From positions 744,001 through 808,000 of the forward strand of contig NZ_LVZK01000001.1 of the NCBI RefSeq assembly GCF_001652275.1: DNA of 64,000 nucleotides. Reading direction: 5' to 3'. The notes beneath the pieces were generated by a model. That model was not told where the DNA came from, made no database searches, and was given only the letters and a program-made list of their open reading frames with translations. This document shows positions 53,207 to 61,894 of the stretch, piece by piece (within the stretch, counting starts at the first letter, position 1; the number at the start of each line of letters is the position of its first letter). This stretch comes from Peptidiphaga gingivicola. GTDB taxonomy: Bacteria; Actinomycetota; Actinomycetes; Actinomycetales; Actinomycetaceae. Made by a program: the position numbers and the translations under genes.

Positions 53207-54019
53207 TTAATCGAAACCGGCGTCGACGCGACTGGAATCCGCGTTCTCTTTCCTCACGGAAAAGGCGCTAGCCCCAACAATTGCGGTCAGGGCTCCGGTG
53301 CCGATAAGGACCCACATCCACAAAGGCAGCCCTTTCTTCGCGCTGTCTGAGCGTGACGGCGAACTACTCGTGCCATTCGCTTCTGAGGTGATCTGAAAAC
53401 CGTCTGTGAGATAGCCTGTCCCGTCGATTACTACTTTGTTGCCGTGAATTGTCCCTGTATTCGTTTTAAGAACTTTTCCTGGCATGATAATCGTTGTCTG
53501 TGCAGTCTTAATTGGAATTCTTCTTCCTGTCTTTAAAGGCTCGTATGTAAGCGAATAAGAATTTCCTAATTTTCTTAAACTAATGCCGTATATGCTGTTT
53601 ATGGGTGTGTTTGACGTTGCTTTGCAAGTAAACACCCCTCCAGGTTTTGTAATATTATCGATCTTTGCCCCATCGAGGAATTCCAGGCTGACAGGTATAG
53701 CGATCTTTAAGTCGTCGCAGTTTCCTTTGAGCGTTCGCATTGAGTCGGTGTCGTCTTCGAATACGATCTCTGTTCTCACGCTTCCGTCGGTTTTGAACTC
53801 CAACGTCGAGTCCGCGCGGCATCCGCCCAGCAGCGCCGCAGACCCGGCGAGTGCGATCAGCGAACGCGCGGCCGCTTTGCGGCAGAGGCGCATCGTCTCG
53901 GTTGCTTTCCCGCTAGGACGCCGCCGCATGTCCGAGTCCCTCCCCGGCTCTTGACCGCACGCGCCGGAAACACCGTCATTTCCCGCCGCGCGGCTGACAC
54001 GAAATCGGCTTTCGATCAT
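53207..54019 (-). CDS. LppM-like lipoprotein, paralogue 4
   Basis: 270 residues from the ATG at 54017-54019, which has the best RBS of the group (AAGGAG). About 42 residues precede the signal core and lipobox LLGGC, so the true start could be internal (ATG near 53893). The domain CRADSTLEFKTDGSVRTEIV, FEDDTDSMRTLKGNC and TKPGGVFTCKATSNTP is clear. It ends with a TM helix (LWMWVLIGTGALTAIVGA) and a short polar tail. It is adjacent to the intact glycosylase gene. Confidence 0.8.
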   Translation of the reverse strand: MIESRFRVSRAAGNDGVSGACGQEPGRDSDMRRRPSGKATETMRLCRKAAARSLIALAGSAALLGGCRADSTLEFKTDGSVRTEIVFEDDTDSMRTLKGNCDDLKIAIPVSLEFLDGAKIDNITKPGGVFTCKATSNTPINSIYGISLRKLGNSYSLTYEPLKTGRRIPIKTAQTTIIMPGKVLKTNTGTIHGNKVVIDGTGYLTDGFQITSEANGTSSSPSRSDSAKKGLPLWMWVLIGTGALTAIVGASAFSVRKENADSSRVDAGFD

Positions 54020-54182
54020 CTCGTTCTCCTTGACCAAGTGGCTAATCGATGCATAAGTTTCATGATTGCACTCAGACTAGCGCGCAACTCGCCCGGACTC
54101 AGCCTAGCGCAGTCCGCCCAGACGCCAACGCCAAAGAGCGGCCATGCGAGCCGCGCAGCGGGTCGGCCGATAACCTGGAGTC

Positions 54183-54854
54183 ATGACTCCACGTGAATCC
54201 GCCGGCCCGGGGCCGGCCACAATCGCGCCCGAGCTCGTTGAGCTGCTGTCGGGCAACGACGTCGTCGCGATCGCCCCCGCACTGCTCGGGGCGAGGCTGG
54301 CGGTGGCGTCGCCGGAGGGGACCGTGGCCGTGCGGCTGACGGAGGTCGAGGCGTATGCAGGCGAGATCGACCCCGGGTCGCATGCCTTCCGCGGCCGGAC
54401 GGCCCGCAATTCTTCGATGTTCGAGGCGGCAGGCCGGGTGTACGTCTATTTCACGTACGGGATGCACCACTGCGTGAACGTCGTGTGCGGGGCGGAGGGC
54501 GTTTCGCGCGCGGTGCTTCTGCGCGCCGGCGAGGTTGTGGAGGGCGTCGACGTCGCACGCGGGCGGCGGCCCGCCGCTCGGAAGGACAGGGATTTGGCGC
54601 GCGGGCCGGCCAGGCTGACGTCGGCGCTGGGGTTGACGCGCGAGGACGACGGCGAACTTCTGGGCGGTGCGGGTTCGCGGATCTGCCTTGAGCTGGCCGG
54701 GCCCGCCGACGCCGTTCCGGCGGAACTGGTGCGAAGCGGGCCGCGGGTCGGCGTTGCCGGGCCCGGCGGCGACGGCGAGGCTTTCCCTTGGCGTTTCTGG
54801 ATCGACGGCGATCCGACCGTTTCGCCCTACAGGGCGGCGGCCAGGCGCAAATGA
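54183..54854 (+). CDS. mpg: DNA-3-methyladenine glycosylase (AAG/MPG family)
   Basis: 223 residues. [29 protein letters not shown] (catalytic Glu context), [32 protein letters not shown] and [13 protein letters not shown] are diagnostic of the AAG/MPG fold. It removes alkylated purines in base-excision repair. Part of its 5' end is duplicated at 50881-51045. It is the last ordinary chromosomal gene before the CRISPR region. Confidence 0.94.
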   Translation: MTPRESAGPGPATIAPELVELLSGNDVVAIAPALLGARLAVASPEGTVAVRLTEVEAYAGEIDPGSHAFRGRTARNSSMFEAAGRVYVYFTYGMHHCVNVVCGAEGVSRAVLLRAGEVVEGVDVARGRRPAARKDRDLARGPARLTSALGLTREDDGELLGGAGSRICLELAGPADAVPAELVRSGPRVGVAGPGGDGEAFPWRFWIDGDPTVSPYRAAARRK

Positions 54855-55395
54855 GCGTCTGAGCCAAGCCGACTCGCGCACGCGCGGCAAAACTGAGGCG
54901 ACGTTCGAGGCGACTCTTGCAAGTCGGCCGCCAAGTGCGAATGAGCGGCCAAGCTGATTTTGCTTACTCCTTTCTTCTTACCTTGGTGACGTCGCCATAG
55001 AGGCCGGAGACCAGATGTGGATAGGCGGCCGAATGCGGGTGGGCGGCCGGGGGCCAGATGTGGATAAGCGGCCGAATACGGATGGGTGCCCAGGCCAGCT
55101 CCGCATACTCCTTTACTCGCGCCCTGGCGATTCCTCTTTCTTTGGCGATCCTGATGCCTCGGCGATGTAACCGAGTCCGGCCTGAAGCGCCGCCGGACCA
55201 TCGGTCTCAAGGGCGACGTTGAGGAAGGCAGCGATCCGATCGCCGCGCTTACTGGCCGCAAGGCGGCGTCGGACGAAGCGAATCCGTACGTCCGACGCCG
55301 CGTGGTCCTTGCGTGGCAGCCCGCAGAGCGCCATGCTCCCGGTGCCCAGCTCCATTCGACTCGTGTCGACAGTGCAGAGACCCGTCGCGCTCAAG
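54855..55395. other. Non-coding stretch between mpg and the CRISPR array
   Basis: About 540 bp with no intact gene. The part 55150-55370 retains a decayed toxin-antitoxin remnant (listed separately). The part 54860-55100 has internal short repeats: AGATGTGGATA with GCGGCCGAAT occurs twice (near 55012 and 55056), and TACTCCTTT occurs twice (near 54965 and 55108). Confidence 0.55.
55150..55370 (-). pseudogene. Decayed HigBA/RelE-type toxin-antitoxin remnant
   Basis: Translating leftward, DRIAAFLNVALETDGPAALQ followed by AGLGYIAEASG resembles the start of putative addiction-module antidote proteins (HigA-like: AAYLNAALEEGDPALxxAALGDIAxAxG), but the helix-turn-helix that should follow is missing. 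Just upstream in the same frame, MALCGLPRKDHAASDVR resembles the C-terminus of the partner toxin (LLLCGGDKxxQxxDI). Neither is complete. This is recognised by eye from family memory, so confidence is moderate. Confidence 0.42.
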
Positions 55396-56607
55396 GCCTT
55401 AATACACCTTCTAGTGCTCAGTGCTTTCCGACTGGAGATCGCAGACAACCTCGAGACTGCCGTCCGTATTCGTCTCAATGCACCTTTTGGTGCTCAGTGC
55501 TTTCCGACGTCGTGGTGCGCATGCGCAGTGACCTGAGACGGACCGAGTCTCAATGCACCTTCTGGTGCTCAGCGCTTTCCGACTCGATCTGCCCGGAAAT
55601 CACGCCCTCGATTATTGCGTCTCAATGCACCTTCTGGTGCTCAGTGCTTTCCGACCCTTGTCTGAGGCCCGGGGGATCGATGGGGCTGCTATTGGTCTCA
55701 ATGCACCTTCTGGTGCTCAGTGCTTTCCGACGAGAAGGAGATCAGGGGCCGGACGTTCGTCAAGTAGTCTCAATGCACCTTCTGGTGCTCAGTGCTTTCC
55801 GACAGGCAGCGCAAGTCCCCATCCTTCTGCGCCCACGTCTCAATGCACCTTCTGGTGCTCAGTGCTTTCCGACACTGAAAGGATGGGTGGGGTGATTGCT
55901 CAAGCGTCATGTCTCAATGCACCTTCTGGTGCTCAGTGCTTTCCGACGTTGGTGGAGCGTCCGTGCGAAGGCCAGGGCTTGTTGTGGTCTCAATGCACCT
56001 TCTGGTGCTCAGTGCTTTCCGACCAGTTGTCTTCCTTTGCTTGACATTTATCCCAACGTGGTCTCAATGCACCTTCTGGTGCTCAGTGCTTTCCGACTAT
56101 GCTTTGTGCACCGACATTACGATTACATCGTCTAAGTCTCAATGCACCTTCTGGTGCTCAGTGCTTTCCGACTCGATCGTCAGCACCATGAGCGCTGTCA
56201 ACCAGTAGTCTCAATGCACCTTCTGGTGCTCAGTGCTTTCCGACAGGGGTGGGTGTACCACTACCAGACTCCTGCTTTGACCGGTCTCAATGCACCTTCT
56301 GGTGCTCAGTGCTTTCCGACTCCGTCAAGTACTAAATAGGGCGCTCGGGCCTAGAAGGGGTCTCAATGCACCTTCTGGTGCTCAGTGCTTTCCGACTTGA
56401 TCGAGTGATTGCCGGGCTGGAAAAAGTGCAGGTCTCAATGCACCTTCTGGTGCTCAGTGCTTTCCGACGCAAAATCTGCGCCAACCGTATAATTGGCCAT
56501 GTCTCAATGCACCTTCTGGTGCTCAGTGCTTTCCGACGCGTTGCAACGAACTGTTCGGCACGAACATCGAGTCTCAATGCACCTTCTGGTGCTCAGTGCT
56601 TTCCGAC
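55396..56607 (-). CRISPR. CRISPR array, 17 repeats of 37 nt, 16 spacers
   Basis: Repeats begin GTCTCAATGCACC, contain the palindrome GCACC-TTCT-GGTGC and end GCTTTCCGAC on the plus strand. They start at 55396, 55472, 55547, 55619, 55695, 55767, 55837, 55911, 55987, 56061, 56136, 56208, 56284, 56360, 56432, 56501 and 56571. Spacers are 32-39 nt. The repeat at 55396 has five substitutions; those at 55472 and 55547 have one each. Read on the minus strand the repeat ends ATTGAGAC, close to the ATTGAAAC 5' handle of type I/III crRNAs. The degenerate repeat would then be the old distal end, and the array is transcribed leftward from the cas1 side. Confidence 0.97.
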
Positions 56608-57039
56608 TCCGCCCCCAGAAAACCGCGCCACAACGCCGTTTACCGGAACGAAATCGCCGCCGACCTGGAAAGCACCACATCGAATCGGCTCGCACCTGTC
56701 CAATTAAACCACACAACCGCGAAATACCGCCACAAACCATCCCAGCGCCGCCGACGCCCCCTACCAGCCAGTACGCCACCGGCTTCCAACGAACCCAAGC
56801 CAAAGAATCGCCCCCTTACGACTACGCCAGAGTTAACTTCGTCTTACTGGGCATCCAGAATCCTTTGCTGCAAAGTGATGCCTATTTTGCCAGCGGAATA
56901 ACCGATACAGGTCTACACTGAAATCAAAATCACGCGAAAGCACCAGATCGAAAATCAACAACACAGGATCGGAGATTGGGTGCTCCTCTGCGTCAACGAC
57001 GCGGAAACACATACCAGACTTATTAAAGGCTAGAAAGCA
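56608..57039. promoter_or_regulatory. CRISPR leader and divergent cas1 promoter region
   Basis: This 432-bp gap separates the leader-end repeat from the RT-Cas1 gene. No gene is supported. The half nearer cas1 (56830-57039) is more AT-rich. It should contain the leftward array promoter, the integration-directing leader sequence next to 56607, and the rightward cas1 promoter (inference from array polarity). Confidence 0.65.
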
Positions 57040-59310
57040 ATGGACGCTTCACTACATTCGCAAGCGCGCGGGTCCTTCCGGCGTCGTCCGATCCTTGCTG
57101 GATCGGGCTGCTTCGGAAAGGATCGCTACCCGCTTCGCATCCTTGAAATCGCAAGAACTTCCGAACGAGCCGAAAAGCCGCCGGAACTCCGCTTGGGCGC
57201 TCCCGGCCTCGACGGCGAGGCCCGCCCGCCAACGCTAGCCGGATCTGCCTTCCGGGGCGCTGCCGGGTTCGGGAGCGTCTTTGAGCGCTTAACGTCGTTC
57301 GAAGAACTGGCTGCCGCGTGGAACGCGGTGCTGGCCGAAGACATCCTTGACCAGCAGCTTCGACGCCAAGCGAAAGAGATAGGGGCCGATCTCGCCATCT
57401 TTCTTGACAGGCTCTCCGCCGAACTCCGAACCGGGCTGTACAAGCCGGGCCCGCTCTATCCGCTCAAGCGCGAAAGGCTCGGCCCGTTGCGCGGAGGTTT
57501 AGGGGCGCCGGTCCTGTGGGTTCCCTCGCTGCGGGACGGCATAGTGGAACGCGCTGTTGCGGCTGCCGTCGGCCCGGCGGCCGAGGCACTGCAATCGTCG
57601 AGCTCTTTCGGGGCGCGCACCGGGCTCGGAATCGACGCCGTCGTCGGCCGCCTCACCCGCCTGCGAGGCGAAGGCTGCGCGAACGTCCTTCTCTTGGAGA
57701 TCGAGGGGTGCGCATCCGGGGTCGACCTCGATGACGCTCTGGAAACGCTCCGCCGAGGCGTGCCTTGCGAGCGCACGCTAGACCTCCTCTGCCTGCTCGG
57801 CCTGCCGCGCTTCGAAGGCGTTCGACCGGGTGCCGAGGACAGGCTGCGAGGGGTGCTCGAAGGCTCGTCGCTTCGCCCTCTTTTGGAGAATCTCGCTTTG
57901 ACCGACGTCGACGACGCGATGTGCGACGCCGGATTCGCCTATCTCCGCCACGGCTCCAAAATCGCAATGTGCGCGCCGGGGCGCTCCGAGCTCGTGGACG
58001 GGCTCGCCCTTATATCCGAACTTGTCCGCTCTCGCGGGCTGACGATCAACGAGGATGCAACTGCCATGACCAGCTTCGACGAAGGATTCTGCCATCTCGG
58101 CATCGACTATTCGCAGGACCGGCCGCTCGAGCCGTCCGCCGAGGCCGCCGCCCCCGTTCACGTCGTGTACGTCGGACGGGACGGCTCCCGCGTGCACGTG
58201 GCCAAGGAGCGGCTGATCGTGGACACGCCCGACGGGCTGCCCCAAATGTCGATCCCGCGGCGAATGGTGAGCCGCATCGTGCTCACGGGAAACGTCGGCC
58301 TTTCGGCCGGGGCGCGCTCGTGGGCGCTGTACAACGACATCGACGTGCTCTGCCTTTCGCGCCGCGGCACCTACTTGGGCCAGCTTGCCGGGCCGCGATC
58401 GACGGCAAACGCCCAGCGCCTCCTGAGGCAGGCGGAGTTCGCGGCCGATGAAGAGGCGCGGCTCCCGCTCGCCCGGAGCATCGTGCGGGCCAAGCTCCGC
58501 AACCAGCTCCACGTCCTGCACAGGCTCGCGCGCAGGGAAAGGGAGGGGAGCGCGGGCGACGTCGAAAGCGCGGGCGCGGCCATGGGCGACGGGATGGAGG
58601 TGTGCGGTAATGCGGGCGTGGCCTCCGGCGGCGGCGCAAGCGCGGCTGCGGCTGTCGGCGGTGCCTGCGTTGCTAGTGAGGCTGCCGGCGTCGTCGGGCT
58701 GGAAGCGGCGTGCCGCGACATCCGCTGCATTATGGCGGACTTGCCCGACGCCGCGAGCATCGAGGAGATCATGGGCATGGAGGGCGCAGCCTCGAACGTC
58801 TACTTCGCGTGCGTGGCGGGCTTGCTTCCGCCGGAGGTCTCTTTTCCCTGCCGCAGCAGGCGTCCGCCGAGGGACATGGCGAACGCCGCCCTTTCCTATG
58901 CCTATTCGCTGCTTTTGGGCGAATGCACCGCCGCGCTGTTCGCCGCGGGGCTTGAGCCGTCGCTCGGAGTGCTGCACGCTTCGACCGACAAACGCCCCAG
59001 CCTTTCCCTCGACCTCATGGAGGAGTTCCGCCCCCTGCTCGTGGACCGCATGGTTTTCGGGCTTCTTCGGTCCCGGCGTTTGCGCCCGGAGCATGCGGGC
59101 CCGTCTGACGACGGCGCTGGCGTCTGGCTCACCAAAGACGGGAAGAAAGCGGTGGTCGACGGGTACGAGGCCACTCTTCAGCGCAGCGTCAAGGGCGCTC
59201 TGCCGGGGTTCGCCGGCCCGTGGCGCAGGCACATTCACCACAGCGCGCAGCTGCTCGGCCGTGCTATCTTGGAGCCCGGCTACGACTGGGTGGGCGTGTC
59301 ATGGCGCTGA
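57040..59310 (+). CDS. cas1: RT-like-domain/Cas1 fusion protein with degenerate reverse transcriptase active site
   Basis: 756 residues. Residues about 75-355 follow the motif order of group II-intron-type RTs: VPSLRDGIVERAVAAAV (RT1), SSSFGARTGLGIDAV (RT2), LLLEIEGCASGVDLDDAL (motif A), GVLEGSSLRPLLENLAL (the GLPQGSPLSP box), YLRHGSKIAMC (the YADD box) and TSFDEGFCHLGI. The catalytic Asp residues are lost: motif A is E220 and the YADD position reads R303-H-G-S306. Cas1 (about 370-756) keeps E581 (MGMEGAASNVYF), H646 (LGVLHASTD) and D658/E661 (LDLMEEFRP), so integrase activity is likely. A Gly/Ala-rich insertion (about 500-553) interrupts the Cas1 helical domain. The gene overlaps cas2 by 10 bp. 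Confidence 0.9.
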   Translation: MDASLHSQARGSFRRRPILAGSGCFGKDRYPLRILEIARTSERAEKPPELRLGAPGLDGEARPPTLAGSAFRGAAGFGSVFERLTSFEELAAAWNAVLAEDILDQQLRRQAKEIGADLAIFLDRLSAELRTGLYKPGPLYPLKRERLGPLRGGLGAPVLWVPSLRDGIVERAVAAAVGPAAEALQSSSSFGARTGLGIDAVVGRLTRLRGEGCANVLLLEIEGCASGVDLDDALETLRRGVPCERTLDLLCLLGLPRFEGVRPGAEDRLRGVLEGSSLRPLLENLALTDVDDAMCDAGFAYLRHGSKIAMCAPGRSELVDGLALISELVRSRGLTINEDATAMTSFDEGFCHLGIDYSQDRPLEPSAEAAAPVHVVYVGRDGSRVHVAKERLIVDTPDGLPQMSIPRRMVSRIVLTGNVGLSAGARSWALYNDIDVLCLSRRGTYLGQLAGPRSTANAQRLLRQAEFAADEEARLPLARSIVRAKLRNQLHVLHRLARREREGSAGDVESAGAAMGDGMEVCGNAGVASGGGASAAAAVGGACVASEAAGVVGLEAACRDIRCIMADLPDAASIEEIMGMEGAASNVYFACVAGLLPPEVSFPCRSRRPPRDMANAALSYAYSLLLGECTAALFAAGLEPSLGVLHASTDKRPSLSLDLMEEFRPLLVDRMVFGLLRSRRLRPEHAGPSDDGAGVWLTKDGKKAVVDGYEATLQRSVKGALPGFAGPWRRHIHHSAQLLGRAILEPGYDWVGVSWR

Positions 59311-59588
59311 CGGTGATCGTGGCCTACGACGTCGCAAACAACCGCCGCCGCACGCGCCTGGCCAACTATCTGCAAGGGTGGGGCTACCGGATGCAGGAGT
59401 CCGTCTTCCAGCTGCGGTTGAGCAACGAGGAGCTCTCGGAGGTTTGCGCGCGCATCGACAAGCTCATCAGCGAGACCGACGACGTCGTCCACGTCTACCC
59501 GCTGTGCGCGGCCTGCTGCGGGCGCGCCGAGGTGTTCGGAACGGCGCCGGCGCTGGACGACGTCGGCCTGTACAGCGGGGTGTGGTGA
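59301..59588 (+). CDS. cas2: CRISPR-associated endoribonuclease/adaptor Cas2
   Basis: 95 residues from the ATG at 59301, inside the end of cas1. The ferredoxin-like fold is recognisable: VIVAYDVANNRRRTRLANYL with the conserved Asp at 10, then GYRMQESVFQLRLSNEELSE, and VVHVYPLCAACCGRAEVFGT. Cas2 bridges two Cas1 dimers in the spacer-integration complex. The tight overlap ensures coupled synthesis with RT-Cas1. Confidence 0.95.
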   Translation: MALTVIVAYDVANNRRRTRLANYLQGWGYRMQESVFQLRLSNEELSEVCARIDKLISETDDVVHVYPLCAACCGRAEVFGTAPALDDVGLYSGVW

Positions 59589-59752
59589 GCTGTATTCTCA
59601 AGGCAATCGTTCGGCCCGGCCCGACCTTTGCTGGTTGGGCGCGGGCCGGATTTCCCTTTCGCGGGCGATGGCTTTCATAGGCAGTTTATAGTGGAAATTC
59701 TCATGGGCACGGTCCGGCTCTCATGAGTGCTATGCGGCGGTAATCCTCATAG

Positions 59753-61876
59753 TCAGCGAGTCTGACCTTGCTTTCGGCGGCCGCGGCGGCCGCGGCCGCG
59801 GCGGGCTTTGCTGCCGTTGCGGGTGGAATTATTATTCCTACCTTCCCTTGAGCTATTAATGTCGCTTTTGTTTCCCCCTTGTCCGTTGCGATTCTTTCGA
59901 TCGTTTTTCTTGGTAACTGAGATGCTTATTGGAGCAGGCCGATATGTTTCAAAATCCGGACCGGGAGAAAAGAGATCGGTTGGAGAAACACCGCGTTCTT
60001 CGTACGATCCGTCTTCGAGACGTGCACGCTTCGGATTCCCCTTTTTGTCTGTCTGGTTGTTCGCCTTGTTCTCGTCGAGGGACATGTATCGAACCTCAAC
60101 GCCATCGTCGTAACCATAGACTGCGCGCTGCATGGCTTGGACCCAGGGCTGCTCATCAAGTTTGTAATCGTCAAGAGCCGAAGAGAAGTCCGCGATGCCG
60201 GGCGACGGGCTTTCGGGCCATGTCGGCATGCAACCGAGGCATCCATCAAGCGCCTCGTATCCTTCTGCGAGGTCTTCGCCTTTGTGCGCCGTCATGCTCG
60301 TGGCTCTCGCCTCGATCGCCCCTAGTCCGAACGGCTTGCCGAGCCCCATGCGCAGGTATCCGATAGGCGGCTCGATTGCAGAGGGCTGTGCCTTGTTTCC
60401 TTCGCTTTCGGCATGAGCGTGCTTGTTGCGCTCGCTCTGCGGCACGAGGTTCTCCGGCGTGAGAACCCATAGGAGGGCTGCGAGTTCCTCCTGTGCGAGG
60501 CCTGTGAAACGGATCTGGCAACGCAGTACCGAACCTGCCCGTATGAAAGAGTCAACGGCAAGGGAAACCTTGACGTTCTCTTCAGTCTCCTTTCCATTGG
60601 CAAGGACTTGCCCGCCCGCCGAGGGAAGCTCGTTCCGCCCCAAACGGCAACGGTGCACGGGGTATGCGGCGATTCCCAAGAATTGCCCGCGTGAGAAACA
60701 CTCGCTGCGCGCAATCGCCTGACGGCTCGAATTTGGAGCATTTGCCTTGGCCGAGGTACTCCCGGAGGCCGCCGCGCTTCCCGGCGTTGACGCACTGCCC
60801 GATGGCGGGGCACCCGCAGCAAGCGGTGTTTTGCCCTCTTCATCCGTGATGAGCCTCCGGGCTGACGACGGTTTGGGCTCTAGAAGCGGCGGCAGGGGAT
60901 GGGGCTCGCCTAGAGTCTCTATGGCGCTCTCAGCGGGTTCCTGCGGGTTAGGTCTGGGTCCTAGGATCTTGACGGGGCTGAAGATTATGCGTCCTCGAAG
61001 CGCGGTTCCGAACGGTGCACTTTCGGGGTCAGTTTCTTCGGGATTGCCGCGTTCATTGTTCTCTTGAACTACGTAACCGAAAAGTCTGTCAGCTGCCGAT
61101 GCGTCCTTGGACTTAGACAGAGGAAGAGCCCATTGGTCTTTGGCGAGTTCCCACGGGCTTTTCTTGTAGGTTTCCTTCGAGCGGCCGGCCCTGTAGGTCA
61201 AACGGGTTCGATGGTCGGTGCCTGTATCAGGAGACCGAGATCCGAATACCCGAAAACGTGAGGCCGTCAGGGTTTCGTAGGCTCGCGAGATCATGCCTTT
61301 GACCATCGTCGGGCTCATGAAAGGCAATTTCTTTTGGGACACATTCTCAATGTCCGTCGCCGAATCTCCGGAACAATCGGTTGGTGCTTGCCCGTACACT
61401 GCTGGATAAGTTGGAACCCGTATCGGGGACTTTCGCTTGTGATCGTTGCCGTTCCGACGATCCTCGTCTTTCCGATTTTTCTGGCTGCTCTGGTCCCGAG
61501 GAGCATCGTCTTCCTCATCATCGTCCTGACCGCCGTACACGAGCGGGGTGTGAACCGTCATCTCCACGTCGATCGAGCCCGACCATCTATCGGGTTTCAA
61601 GAGGTCGTGACCCTCGGCCACACCGTCGTGGAAGATGGTTTTGGCGAATGGGCCGACGGCGTTGCGGGCAACGGTTCTTTCGCGTTCGAGGCCGGTCTGC
61701 TCCCGCGTCAGCTGACCACGAGTACGATGCTTCTGCTTTAGGTTCCACACCTTGTTTCCGAGAGATTTCGCCTTCTTTCGAAGCAGCGGTATCCGATTGA
61801 CGGCCGAATGGAACGGCTGGAAATCTCTCGGTGCATGGCCGGTAGCGCGAGAATCGTCGGTGTTTTTCTCACTCAT
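59753..61876 (-). CDS. RAMP-superfamily CRISPR protein, TIGR03986-like (paralogue 1)
   Basis: 707 residues. FHDGVAEGHDLLKPDRWSGS and VEMTVHTPLVYGG (about 82-116), FMSPTMVKGMISRAYETLTA then SRFRVFG (186-212), AADRLFGYV (261-269), ALRGRIIFS, LLEPKPSSARR, and a Gly-rich loop YLRMGLGKPFGLGAIE (507-522) match the large TIGR03986 RAMP proteins of type III loci, which are Cas7-like backbone subunits. Low-complexity segments lie near 115-150 and 350-385. The tail (657-707) is basic and Arg/Gly/Asn-rich. It is 18 bp downstream of paralogue 2 and converges on cas2. Confidence 0.82.
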   Translation of the reverse strand: MSEKNTDDSRATGHAPRDFQPFHSAVNRIPLLRKKAKSLGNKVWNLKQKHRTRGQLTREQTGLERERTVARNAVGPFAKTIFHDGVAEGHDLLKPDRWSGSIDVEMTVHTPLVYGGQDDDEEDDAPRDQSSQKNRKDEDRRNGNDHKRKSPIRVPTYPAVYGQAPTDCSGDSATDIENVSQKKLPFMSPTMVKGMISRAYETLTASRFRVFGSRSPDTGTDHRTRLTYRAGRSKETYKKSPWELAKDQWALPLSKSKDASAADRLFGYVVQENNERGNPEETDPESAPFGTALRGRIIFSPVKILGPRPNPQEPAESAIETLGEPHPLPPLLEPKPSSARRLITDEEGKTPLAAGAPPSGSASTPGSAAASGSTSAKANAPNSSRQAIARSECFSRGQFLGIAAYPVHRCRLGRNELPSAGGQVLANGKETEENVKVSLAVDSFIRAGSVLRCQIRFTGLAQEELAALLWVLTPENLVPQSERNKHAHAESEGNKAQPSAIEPPIGYLRMGLGKPFGLGAIEARATSMTAHKGEDLAEGYEALDGCLGCMPTWPESPSPGIADFSSALDDYKLDEQPWVQAMQRAVYGYDDGVEVRYMSLDENKANNQTDKKGNPKRARLEDGSYEERGVSPTDLFSPGPDFETYRPAPISISVTKKNDRKNRNGQGGNKSDINSSREGRNNNSTRNGSKARRGRGRRGRRKQGQTR

Positions 61877-61894
61877 AGTGGGTTCCCAGATCTG

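Noticed and set aside
55302-56707. Open frames across the CRISPR array encoding repeated peptides such as SQCTFWCSVLSD or LNAPSGAQCFPT
   Set aside because: They are translations of the 37-nt repeat (37 is not a multiple of three, so each frame cycles). They have no independent start signals and no protein family.
57040-59310. An active RT-Cas1 capable of acquiring spacers from RNA
   Set aside because: The expected catalytic Asp residues are missing by alignment, so RT activity is not claimed. RNA-derived spacers would need direct evidence.
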